DNA of 64,000 nt from Muricea muricata (taxonomy: Eukaryota; Cnidaria; Anthozoa; Malacalcyonacea; Plexauridae), in the NCBI GenBank assembly GCA_963855995.1, contig OY979729.1:8140115-8204114 (forward strand), given 5' to 3'. Shown here in pieces: positions 11,147 through 22,113 of this stretch. The stretch's first letter is position 1; every line of letters begins with the position of its first letter. A model generated the notes under the pieces. The model was given only the letters and a program-made list of their open reading frames with translations, searched no databases and was not told the origin of the DNA. Position numbers and translations under genes: made by a program.

Positions 11147-11721
11147 TAGGTTGTGTAAAACCAAGCATTTTACAGGTTATAGCCAGGTTAGCAGTATCTG
11201 CAATGTTTCAAAGCAACCACGAATAGAAACTGACAGCCAACGTTCTGAGTTAAGGTTTGTAGAATATACTACATGATTAGTTACAGCATGACCAGGCATA
11301 TAGTAAATAACGCATTGCCATCTTGTTCCAAAGTTATCTTATTACTTGAAAGAGCTGAAGACTGCCATGCAGTGTTTGGGAATCAAACCCAAGGCCATAA
11401 ATACATGACTCCTATATCAAGGACACTGAACACAATGACATATAAAGCTCGATCGAGAAAGAAACGACCGACGGAAAGTCAATAGTATATGCAAACTTCG
11501 ACTTTCCTTCTTGCAAAGGCCTGGTCATAAAAGATCGTTAAACATAGCTGAGCAACTTAAAACATGCCTACACAGTTTTGATTTAATAAGCGTTATCGTC
11601 TTTGACTCTTTCCCGAAAGAAGACATATTCTTTACAGGCTGTACAGTGTTTGCGCATCTATGCTTCATGCCTTCTTGAAAAGACCTCGCCATAAAAGATC
11701 GTTTAACTTAGCTGAACAACT
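11147..11721. other. Palindrome spacer containing a third, diverged copy of arm sequence
   Basis: This 575-bp centre is not self-complementary, so the arms are not directly joined. About 11300-11660 is a diverged direct copy of 12205-12545 in the right arm (and the inverse of the matching left-arm part). Shared landmarks include 'CAGTGTTTGGGAAT', 'ATCAAGGACACTGAACACAA' and 'GTGTTTGCGCATCT'. The centre is therefore a tandem-duplicated inner arm segment. I see no credible gene in it. Confidence 0.85.
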
Positions 11722-13402
11722 CGAGCGCCAAGCTTCATCGACTATCGTTATCGAGGGAAATGGTAGTTTGCTGAGCAGTAACAGGTTGGTTTTACGACTC
11801 ACCGATAAAATGCGTTATGTACAAGCTGTAAGTCTCAAACGTTCCTATCGGTAGAGAATACAAATGTCGTCGGTGGGATCAATTCTTTCCTATCAAGGAT
11901 AAAGCTTGGCGGTCGTAGCTTATATGGTTATGGCACAAGAAAACTGCATTGCCGCCGTTGTTTTACAATTCCGAGCTACAACATTAACAGTGTCAGTAAT
12001 GTTTAAAACCCGGCAACCTTGAAAACAAGTTGATTTTACGACCGAACTGCAGTTTCCTTGTGACACAACCTATAAAAGCCATTATGTACAAGCTGTGAGT
12101 TGAAAACGTTCCTATTGGCAGTGAACATAAGTGCCATTGTAGGATCAATAGTTACCTATCAAGGATATCTTGACGCTCGTAGCTTATATAAAACCACGCG
12201 TTCTACAGTGCCATCTTGTTATCTCATTGGAAGAGCAAAACACTGCCATTCAGTGTTTGGGAATTAAACCCAAGGCCATAAGTATATGGCTCCTATATCA
12301 AGGACACTGAACACAATGGCATATAATGCTCGATCAAGAAAGAAACGACTGACGGAAAGTTAATAATAATGATGCAAAATTTTACTTTTCCTCTTGCAAA
12401 GATCTGGTAAAAGATCGTTAAACAGCTGAAGTACTTAAAACATGACTAGACGGCTTTGATTTAGTAAGCGTTGTCGTCCTTGATTCTTTCCTAAAAGAAA
12501 ACACTTGCTTTCAAGGCTTTAATGTGTTTGCGCATCTTTGCGCATCCATGGTCGTACCGTAAGCGTTAGGAAGAAGTCAGCCATATATTATTGGCACAGT
12601 GTAGTGGTTTAGCTAGCTAAACCACTACACTGTAGCTTTAAAGTGTAGTGGTTTAGTGGTGTCTTGAAGTCTTTTCGTCGTTATTTCTCGATGAAGACAA
12701 CTTGTCTTCTTGAACGAAGGGAAATAACGACGAGAAGTCTTCAATGCACCAACCCTACAGGTCTGTCCCCAACAGTCAAGTTAATGAAATTTGCTTAAAT
12801 ATTAGTTAACAACACTAGGAAAATAACGTTTGCCTCCTTGGCCTCGCGGTACTGCCTAGTGTTTTCCTGCACTCCACGCCCAGCTTTGAATTCAGTTTTG
12901 GGTGGATCGAGCACCGATCAGAATTAAATTCTTACCAAACTCAGTTGAACTGGACCGGTCCTCGATCCACCCAAAATCGAAGTCAAGACAGTTGTCTTTA
13001 CCTCTCGGCCACGGAGGGAAAGATATTTGCCAATGAAAGCTCTAACGAGTCTTCTCTTCTTCATCAGCATCGAAATAAAAAAAAAATGCAAAATTGTCCC
13101 TTACAGGCGTTTCTTTTGGCAAGTTACCTAACTAAACTGGAAGTAAAGTAGTAGAACAAAGACCTGAGTAAGAAATAATGGCAAAAACATTTCGTTCGCG
13201 CAATAAAAACTGATTTTCAGCTTCCTAAAAAGATCATTGAATGTTATACATACGGGTATTTGCTGGCGGGCAAAGGTCGTCTGACGTCATTTGCTTCTGC
13301 AACCCGAAGAAGAAGCTTCGATTTTTATGTCTCCTGACGAACATTTTGAAAGTCTCAATACAGTCTTAATCTTGAGTATAAATGTCCATTGATTGTACGG
13401 AA

Positions 13403-13543
13403 ATGGCGAGGAAGGTACGAAAGAAACACAACGAGCAAATTGGAGCTAAAACGACGAAGAAATGGAAAAAAATTGCGAAGACAAATCTGCCGTTGTCGGG
13501 AGAAATCAAAATCAAAATGGCGTCGTCTTCTTCTCCAGTCTAG
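13403..13543 (+). CDS. Candidate 46-aa basic protein or first exon, right-arm copy
   Basis: The frame starts ATGGCGAGGAAG and ends TAG. The peptide is very Lys/Arg-rich in its first 25 residues (begins MARKVRKKHNEQ) with a Ser-rich tail, and it is identical in both arms. A donor-like AAG|GTACGA after the fourth codon means it could instead be a short first exon. A consensus CRE octamer TGACGTCA lies about 120 bp upstream (near 13283), as in a promoter. No family recognised and no downstream exon is proven. Confidence 0.25.
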   Translation: MARKVRKKHNEQIGAKTTKKWKKIAKTNLPLSGEIKIKMASSSSPV

Positions 13544-13877
13544 AAATGCAACGAAAATCGCTATTGTGTAGTTGGACATTAAAAGTATTGGATTTTTATT
13601 CGACATGTAAGCATTCTCTAACTATTCTGTGCACGTTTTAGTCATTAAATGTTATCTTGTTTGAAAACCCATTCGGTCTGCTTACCAGGGTGAAATCTAT
13701 TTTAAAATCTAAGTTAAATATAGTTCAGATAAAGGATAAATCAACATGATCTTATAAATCTATACTCTCTTTTTGTCATGCCAGCAAGACCGTAAAAAGT
13801 ATTCGCCACGATTTAAATTTCTTTCTATTTTACGGTTTCTATTTTTCTAATCTTAAATATTGACCTTCACGTTATAG

Positions 13878-13962
13878 ATATTCCAGAGATTTTGCAAGAC
13901 AAGCACAGACAACTGTGATGAGAGAAGCCACAGCCAAAAAGAACTTTCAAGAGGATTTAGTG
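13878..13962 (+). CDS. Candidate internal exon, right-arm copy
   Basis: An 85-nt segment lies between an acceptor 'CACGTTATAG' and donor GTAAAAAC. One frame reads as a charged helix-like peptide (starts YSRDFARQAQ, ends FQEDLV) without stops. It lies about 330 bp downstream of the MARK-type frame and is conserved in both arms. Phase does not join simply to that frame. No family recognised. Confidence 0.25.
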
Positions 13963-14762
13963 GTAAAAACCCAAATATTACAATATACTTACTATCATTG
14001 CAAATTCTCTATTATACCCCCCCCCTGGATTAATAGAGAGTTTATAATGATGATTATCATCATGTATCAAGTGCTGTACCAATAGTTTCTTCATTATTCT
14101 TGACAAATTTTAACTTACTTTTATTCTTTCTTTCTTTTTCTTCAAAACCTCTTCTGTTCTGATACACTGCACTCTATACAAGAAACATGCAAATTCAGAC
14201 TTTCAGTTCAAATTCAAAGATGATTCCAAGCTAAAGGCAAGCGAGAACCATGATTCAACGAGTGTTTACATGACCAATGAGCTGCCTTTCATTTGAATTG
14301 CAAGTCTGAATTTCCTGATCCGTTTAATTTCCCCTTTCTTTTCTCCAATCTACTTTTCCTCATGTTCACCCTCTTCTTTCCCGGGTACTCCTTCCAGGAT
14401 AGCACCCCCTTCCACTGGTTTCTTTATCCTGCTTCTCCCCTTCTTTACCCCAATCCCCCTTATTTACTCCAATTTAATCTTCTTCCTCCTGTTTACTCTA
14501 CTTCTTCGCCTAGTACCCGTCAGGGTAGTACCCCTTCCTTGACACTACTTCAATCTTTATGCTGCCCCCCCCCCCCCACTACTCTCATAATTGTAAGTTA
14601 TTCATATGACGTAGTTACTGGAGAATTATTCATTCAGCTTGGCAATTACATTATATGATAACTACAGTGAAACACATTTTCATTAATTCATTATGAGTTC
14701 CGCCTCATCGTCAGCAGTTTAGTTAAGTACCCGTGTTCCGGTGATTACTGATATTTTACAAT

Positions 14763-14919
14763 TTTAACCATCCAGTCAACATTCGGAAACCGGAGTACCC
14801 GGAATAAACCCACGACTGACTAACTCCTCACATGGGTGTCACGAGTCTGAAGTAAGGATTGAACCCACGACCTCACATGTGATAGGCGTTTGCTCTAACG
14901 ATTGCGCCACTTGGCTATT
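14763..14919 (-). repeat. tRNA-headed SINE-like unit, right-arm copy
   Basis: Reverse-complement mirror of 7919-8075 with the same A-box-like and B-box-like blocks. Confidence 0.6.
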
Positions 14920-15368
14920 ACTGTGCAGGATCAAACAATCCTACACGAGAAATTTAAATGCCGTGGCGTTGACTTGTGTTTCACTGTAATCATTTTGTAA
15001 GACAATTACTAAATAGTTTCCTGAGCAGGATAGCGTCATCCATGTACTTGGCATGTTGCCTTAGGTTCAACTTCAACATGAGTTTTCCCAAATATCCCGA
15101 AATGCCGCGCGCATGTATGACACTATCTTGAAGAGGAAACCATTTGGTATTTTATTACTCTCTTATTTTTTATCAGTCATTTGCGCAATCAATAAATATA
15201 ATCCAGATTGGAGAAATTGTGGGCATTCTTGGGCGCCCGTTCTAGTTTCCTAACGTGGGCAATACTTTTTTCAATTTGTTTATTCACAAAATCCATCTAG
15301 ATTTACTTCAAAAAAATTTGAGAAAAATATATAAATATATTTGTCCGCGAAAGTTAGGGAACTGGAAA

Positions 15369-15727
15369 TGACACCAGAAATGTCTTTAAATTCCGCCATT
15401 TTGTGTTGCGCTTTTCTTGGAGTTGCATAGATACAGTTTAAGCTTACACGTACACGTTCTACACTTGCTGTACTTCTTGCTATCGGAATATCATCATGCC
15501 GGGAATTTGTCCATGAGTTTCTTCGTCGACTAACCTCTGTGACCTGTCACGCCTATTATAATTACTTAGTCCTCTCTAATGCTTGTGAACGTAGTTTTCT
15601 TTGCTTATCTTGTAAACAGTTTTCTGAACATCGTAATTTTTTTTTCAAAGAATGCCAAGTAAAAAGTGAATACAACAACCATCAACTAATGACGCAACAA
15701 GATGGGAAAGAATTCATATCGACATAA
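15369..15727 (+). pseudogene. Broken copy of the 119-aa left-arm frame
   Basis: This is the mirror of 7111-7470. A TAG replaces a Tyr codon at 15428-15430 (codon 20), so the frame is interrupted, while the rest remains open to the same stop. If the left frame is a real gene this copy is a pseudogene. If not, both are non-coding. Confidence 0.25.
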
Positions 15728-15924
15728 GAAGTAAATCACAAGCCGTCTCCATCAGATGTTAAGATGCAAATACTATCACAATGTACGGTTTGTTAAAGTC
15801 AATTTCAATTAACGCTTAGTGTCCTATATTCTAAAATATTTTGTAACATTAATTTTCTCCTTATTTTATGTTGGTTGACTGGACACGAGTGAGCTAGTTA
15901 CCTACTGGACCGGCGTGATGTTCC

Positions 15925-16086
15925 ATGAAGAGAGTGCGCCAACCAGATGAAACCATAAACAGCATGATGAAACGAGAACAACCGAAGCCAAGAAGATCCA
16001 AAGATAGAGTGAAAGTAAGTTTTTTGATTTTATCTTGTCGTTTCTATTTTCTTTAGCAGTTCAGCTTTCGTTTCAATAAAAATTAA
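15925..16086 (+). CDS. Candidate 39-aa two-exon micro-gene, right-arm copy
   Basis: Exon 1 is 15925-16014 (30 codons, start MKRVRQPDETINSMMK, rich in Lys/Arg and Pro) and ends at a strong donor GTAAGT. A 42-nt intron ends in 'TATTTTCTTTAG'. Exon 2 is 16057-16086 (QFSFRFNKN then TAA), and AATAAA overlaps its last codons. Both arms keep splice sites, frame and stop. The peptide matches no family I know. A 42-nt intron would be short for an animal, so exon 1 may instead join a distant exon. Confidence 0.28.
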
Positions 16087-17705
16087 CATCTCGCACTAAC
16101 GTTGCTAGTGTTGGCAGTGCTGTAAAAAGCACACAGGATCTTTCACTACATTAAACAATAAAAAAACAAAATTCGACTTTCGAGCGAATTAAAGCCTTTC
16201 GTTGGGGAGTTGGTCGTAAAGATAGAAATTTAATGCGCTGTCTGCCATCTTAGATTCATATTTGATCTCGTTGACACGTAAAATCTTAATTCCCAAACAA
16301 CTTGAAGTAAGCTAGTTTTGATAGAAGTTACATTTCACCTGCAAAGTAATAGTTGAAGAGATATTGGTAATAAATTTGAGAGAGCTTTTGAGAGAGATTA
16401 GTGCGAGATATTAATTTTTATTGTTCGAAAGAGCTTTAAGAATTTACACATTCCTTACGTGTTGTTTAATTCTCGAGATATTTTGATTTAAAATCATAAA
16501 TTAGGGTAGCTGCAAGTTGTGTGCGTGTGAGAAATAAAGACTCCTTCACGGCTATGATTTTCTTTTGTGTTTTGTTCACGATTTACTAATGATTCTCGAG
16601 ATTTTAATAAAAAAATTTCATATTAACAGCTTACACAATAATTTGGCCGGCCTAATTAATAAACTATTTTATTATACATTGCAGTTGTTTTATGCCTTGT
16701 GATTGATCAGTTGTATGCAGATAAATGCGACTATCACACAATCTGCAGATAACTCAGTTATCTGCTAGCAGATAACTGAGTTATCTGGATGTTGAGCCTA
16801 CGGTGCAGATTATTACAGTATGCGGTATTCGTTGGCATCAATGGTTGGCATGGCAACAACATTTTTTCGATATTTTCTGTTTCATGTTATGGCATCTTCC
16901 TTTTTAAGCTCTTCCGAGGGCGAAATGCGTCAATTGCTCGAGGAAAAAGACTTAAAATGTATAATAAAGCAATTATCGGATTCGGTTTTTGTGATATGCA
17001 AAATTATCAATCTCTCGGTAAGAGTTATCTAACTCGCCTTCGGCTCGGCTGATAACTCTTACCTCGACATTGATAATTCCGCATATCACAAAAACCTCAT
17101 CCAATAATTGTTTAATATGTTATAGTTTATAAATTACTCGTAACTATCATCTCATGATTTAATTCTTTCTACTATTGCAAAGGGTGATGGGATGTGAAAA
17201 AAACGCACAAGAAAAGAAAAGAATGAACGATCCTGGACGACAAGACCTACAAAACAACAATCCACAAGAATGAGAAGACACGACATTGTAATAGAAAGTA
17301 GTGGTAATGTGCAAGTTAGTAGAAAACAAGATACTTATTATTGAGGGATCAAAGAGGATTTAATAGATATTTCTCGTTAATGAAAAAGAGAAGACAGCAA
17401 ATTAAGTGAAAAAAATTGGATTGAAATAACATTGATATCAAATACATTCAACAAAATAATTAAATAGAATACCTAGGAGTTTGGCAGTCAATTTTCGAGT
17501 CAAAAAACAGGTAAAAATATGGTAAATGTCGACAATATTTTTTAAAGAAACAATACCTTAACGCCTGGAAATTTCGTCTCTAACATTTGGATTTGGATAT
17601 TTCTAAAAACAAAACAAAATAACATGTAGGATTGAACGTTTTACAAAAATAAGTTTCGTAATAATGCCACTAAATTATAGTTGATGCATTTGGTCACTAT
17701 TTTTG

Positions 17706-17943
17706 GTTTGCACATGCCGTCATTTCGTGTGATTGAGCGCCATCTTGGTTGACTCTGCAGATTACTTCAGCTGTTTACAGCGAAGTACTTGTGTCAATTT
17801 ACTATTTCATCGTTAGTTTTAGCGTATTATGAATGATACTTTAAAGATGTATGGCTCGATAGGATCAGATATAATGAATAGATACTTTGTGGTTGCCATG
17901 TGTTTCAAACGTCAACAAAGATGGCGTCGATTGTAAACGATCA
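17706..17943. mobile_element. Dispersed ~240-bp repeat, right-arm copy
   Basis: Mirror of 4169-4406 and similar to 36535-36775. Confidence 0.7.
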
Positions 17944-18019
17944 ATTCCGTCGTTCTACCTTTAAAGAATGTGTTCTCTGGTTAAAAAGCGAGAAAATTTG
18001 ACTTGTATTCCAATTCACC

Positions 18020-18249
18020 GTAGCAAAACAAATGGTGGCATGTCGATTTTACCAGAATTTAATGCAGGTATCAATCAAGAATACCAGTGAAATGATATTT
18101 AACATAAGCTAATGGACGGAATTTTAACACAAGTGACAAAATAACCTATCTGTCTGTTCCTCAAACGAGGTTAATTTACCTTAAGTTTTTAAACGATTTC
18201 AGACCGCAAGGCATTCTGGTAAAATCAACACCCGCCATCTTTTTGCTAC
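18020..18249. mobile_element. GTAGCAAAA-ended MITE, right-arm copy
   Basis: Mirror of 3863-4092 with the same GTAGC...GCTAC ends. Confidence 0.75.
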
Positions 18250-18749
18250 ATTAAATTCCCAAGGGAATATATCATTTCTTTGTTTCTTAGCTAATTTGGT
18301 TCATACATCCATGCAAATCAGTAGGATCATTATATTTTTTTGTGCATTTTAAATTCCCATGGGAATACAGCATGCTTTGTTTCAATGGTGATGCGTCTGT
18401 TTATGGTAATTACTGCATAATGCGAATCCTCTTTGATTATTAATATGATAAGTATCTTGGTGCTTTCAGATTTGTTTTGGTAAGCAGGAACAATGAAGTC
18501 ATTGTTTGTGTACACTAAAGCAAATTACGAAGGTGGTTTGAGAGCAGCTGCGAGGTACCATGCAAATGAAGGCGTTTCGGTTAAATAAGTGTGAGAATTA
18601 CGGCATTAAAAATTGCATGTCATCTACACTTAAGGATATAAGTTGCCAAAAAAAAAAAACTTTAGTGAATCTGTTGAGTTTCAATTGCTTTTTATTTTTG
18701 CCTAATTCTCATGCTTATTTGACCCAGCCTTGGACTTTGGTAAGTATCA

Positions 18750-18989
18750 GGGGCCGGTTGTATCAAAGGCGTTTAGCTTAAACGGTGGATAAGTCAAAAA
18801 TATGAAACAAGTTTCCATGTTGTATAAACAAACCAGCTGAAGTTATTTGACCTGAGAAGAACAATTATATATAAAACTAAATATTTATTCTATTTCAACT
18901 CATAATTTCGGTTCCGTACTAGGTGTAAAACTGATTTTTAAATTTCACTTATCCACCGTTTAAGCTAAACGCCTTTGATACAACCGGCC
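18750..18989. mobile_element. GGGCCGGTTGT-ended MITE, right-arm copy
   Basis: Mirror of 3123-3362, with the same long terminal inverted repeats. Confidence 0.85.
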
Positions 18990-19563
18990 CCAGGTTTAAT
19001 TTACTCCGGAACAGTTAACACAACGAAAAGCCCATGCCCATTCAGCTAAGGTTTTACGTTTGAAAATTCAATCAAAAACTCAGTCTAAGTGGGTTTAAGT
19101 AGCTAGAGATAACGTAATTTATCTTTTTATTTTGCTTTTTTGTTTATAACGTAATTTATTAGCTAAATGTATGGACTGCGAGGGTGTGCGCCGTGTGTAA
19201 GTTGCATGGGATTAGGTTTATTAAAGGAATTAAAATTTTTGAAAGTATGCTTAAAAACCAAAATCTGTCGTCACTTCTAACAAAACAGTTAAGAGTAGGT
19301 TTCAACATCAACTAAATTGATCTATACTATTAACTAAGAAAAATGCGAATTAAGTTTTATATTTTGCAAGCAAATTTTAAATAGAATTCTCACCTGTTTT
19401 TATGTACGAGCTTTTTCTGTTTACGTTTGATCTAAAATATCCAAATAAATTGCATTTAAAATGCATACTTTACCGAAATTTTAACTCTTTTAATTTTCGA
19501 AATTGGGTGGCAGTCGGGGTGGTGGTGGTGCATGCGGGTTTATCAGCTGTGAGTGACTGTGCG

Positions 19564-19638
19564 ATGGTGAGGAAAGTGAAGGTAACGAATGGAATGCAGG
19601 AGCTTAGAACTGAGGAAGACAGCTTAGAACTGAGGCAG
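19564..19638 (+). CDS. Possible short first exon, right arm (mirrored 2474-2548)
   Basis: ATG opens 25 codons (start MVRKVKVTNG) that end at a donor-like CAG|GTAGGC. Part of it is a small internal duplication of 'AGCTTAGAACTGAGG'. No downstream exon identified, so this is weak. Confidence 0.12.
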
Positions 19639-20133
19639 GTAGGCAGTTGGTAGGATCAGCGGGGGGCACTTGACATTTTGGCTTTGGGAATCAAATTTGC
19701 ATGCTAAGTACTTAAGTCACTAACGTTTGTTGTTTTAATTTGTTAGGTACGCGCGGCTGCTCTCTAGGGAAGATCAACTTAGCAATTGTATTAGCACTTG
19801 CAAAGTTGGTCTTCTCTTTGCCGGCTACCCCGGCCAGCTCTCCGAGTGCTACTTCCACCGTGAATAAGTAGAAGTACTTGTACTACATGTATAAGTACTT
19901 CTACTTAGGTGGAAGTGGCACTTGGGGAGCTGGCCGGGGTAGGGGGATTTTTTTTATTCAATTTCTCAATTCCCATGGGAATTGAATTTTTAATTAAAAA
20001 GGGGTCACAAGTAAATTTTGTAAACAATTTAGTGAAAAAATTTGTAAAGATTACATACAATTTGAATAACAATAAAAAGAGATTAACTACCACACATTGT
20101 ACTTATTAAAATAACAACAGAAGAAAACAGAAC

Positions 20134-20205
20134 ATGGCAGAGAGAACAATAACACAAGTGAATGAACAAAGTCCTAAAAAACTTGGATCTTTTCAACGTA
20201 AGTAA
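20134..20205 (+). CDS. Micro-frame or first exon ending at GTAAGT, right arm (mirrored 1907-1978)
   Basis: ATGGCAGAGAGAACAATAAC begins a 23-codon frame that reaches TAA, or a 64-nt exon part ending at the donor C|GTAAGT (20198). It is followed 30 bp later by the frame at 20235. Conserved in both arms. No family recognised. Confidence 0.18.
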   Translation: MAERTITQVNEQSPKKLGSFQRK

Positions 20206-20234
20206 ATGTTTATACTTCAAAATATATTATAACA

Positions 20235-20381
20235 ATGAAACAACTTGAAGTGATAAATTTTGAGAGTTTTGCAAAGGTTTACCCAGCATATAACGAGTTG
20301 TTTCACAATTACAAAGAAAAACATGAGGCTCAAAACATGCAACTGATAGAGATGAAGAGAAGGCTTAACAAGTCTAAGTAG
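20235..20381 (+). CDS. Short open frame, right-arm copy (48 aa)
   Basis: The frame runs from ATG (MKQLEVINFESF...) to TAG. The second half is charged and helix-prone, ending LNKSK. It could be a tiny coiled-coil peptide or a terminal exon. Both arms keep the frame, but with at least two replacement changes. No family recognised. Confidence 0.22.
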   Translation: MKQLEVINFESFAKVYPAYNELFHNYKEKHEAQNMQLIEMKRRLNKSK

Positions 20382-21638
20382 AAAGGTTTTCAAAAGTTAG
20401 TCACATTTTTATAACCATATGTAACTACCCTGTCAACTCTCCCAGTGGGAAGAACCGGAGTACCCGGAGAAAACCCACGAGTTTTGGCGGAGCGTTGACC
20501 AACGCTTTTTCAAATACAGCCAGCCTCACAGAAGAAAGGTATTTTTGTCAAAAGAAAAATATTATTTTTAATCAATTGTGCTTTTATAAGTCAGAAAAAA
20601 TACATGCACGAATTACCAACGAATTTTGATGGCTTTGAGACATGTAACGTGGGCACATAATTCTTCCTAAAAATACTTTTTTGTACTCGAAACAACCCTT
20701 CAAAACGTCGAAAAACAACGAAGAAACGATTTTTTTATAAATTCCAAATTGACCAAGCTGTAATGTTCGGAGCCACATTTTTCTTATTGCGTTTCTAACC
20801 TGACAATGTGAAATGCACTAAACATTGCTACCTTTATTTTTTTTTTAACAAAAAATTCAAAAATACATAGAATAAAAACCAAGCATTTTTAGAATATTGT
20901 GTGTAGCACGACATTTTTCAGAAACCAATCTCTTACACTTTTCTTTGCATAACACTGCATGCGATCTATTTTTCGCAAAAAAATACAAAGAAAGTCTCAG
21001 ACATCTCATTTTTCTTGTGGGCACAAGAACAGAAGCTTTTTGTTCAAATTGTGATAATTTATTTGAGATAACTTTGGGCAAAATTCTATTTTTCATTGAA
21101 AACAGCCGAAAAATCAATGCTTTGGCTTTGCCCAGCAACTAATGAAGTCACTCGATAGTGAAGTTGCTTTATATACAATTGATAGTTTCAGTGTTAAAGA
21201 GACCAAAATAAAAGTAGAAATACATAACTTAGATTGATCTTGGATTGAAAAGTAAAAAATTTATTCGAAGAATCAATTTAAATTTAGTCTTTTTGGAAGG
21301 TACCATTGTCAGGTTAGGAACATATCTCTTTGAAGTATAAATTCATCTTTACTTACTTGTTGAAAAGACTATATTCAAGAGCCATGTAAACCTGTTTTCT
21401 TGTATTATTATTACCACGCAAGTATTACAAAGTGGAATATTTGAAATGTAAACTTGAACTGAAGCAAAGGAAATGCACATACAAATTCAGAAATATTTCA
21501 ATTGCCAAAATACAAATTCACCACAACCAAACAATATAAAAAGTTCCAGTAGGCAATATGTTGTAATTTTAATTAAGAAACTTATAAAGTAATAAATCAT
21601 ACAGGAAACACAAAAGAAATCATTTTCTCATCTTACAG

Positions 21639-21836
21639 AATCGGTATTTTCAAAATCACTTTGCTATAGATCTGATGTATAAAATTGACGAGTTTCACAG
21701 GCCATTTACAACATTCGCATCTGTGTATGTCAGATATCTCGCCTTCAGCTTGGGTTTGTATATCCGATACAACCCGGTCACTTGTATTGTAAATAGTACA
21801 AATCAAAATTGTTATCAAATCAAAGTCTCAAACTAA
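21639..21836 (+). CDS. Possible terminal exon, right-arm copy (65 codons)
   Basis: After an acceptor-like 'TTCTCATCTTACAG' the frame stays open for 65 codons (start NRYFQNHFAIDLMYK, end CYQIKVSN) before TAA. It contains aromatic-rich and moderately hydrophobic stretches. The mirror at 278-475 is also open. No family recognised and no partner exon proven. Confidence 0.22.
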   Translation, partial: NRYFQNHFAIDLMYKIDEFHRPFTTFASVYVRYLAFSLGLYIRYNPVTCIVNSTNQNCYQIKVSN

Positions 21837-22113
21837 TTTAAATTATTCTACTCCATATAATGCCAGACAGTTTTACTTTTTCTCAGGAAAGACCTTATGT
21901 TCAACAAGGTAAATTTGGCATGTTAATTAAGAAGTCTGTAAAATTTGAAATTGCATAGCATCAACTAAAAGCTTCATGTGACTTAAAACTTTTTCAAGTC
22001 GATGTAATACGAAGAACTCTGGTAAAGTATTTACTGTATCAAGGCATCAATAGAAAACTTTTAAAATTAAAAATTGTAGTTACTTATACTTATTATTGGC
22101 CAACATCTGTACT

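Larger units (their letters stand above)
11722..22113 (-). repeat. Right arm of giant inverted repeat (palindrome)
   Basis: Reverse complement of 1-11146, lacking the three left-arm insertions, so at those points it shows the empty-site state. Position 22113 pairs with base 1, and whether similarity continues to the right of 22113 cannot be tested here. Point differences are visible, for example a TAC to TAG change at 15428-15430 that breaks an open frame intact in the left arm. Such differences show that the arms have evolved separately or come from different alleles. Confidence 0.95.
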
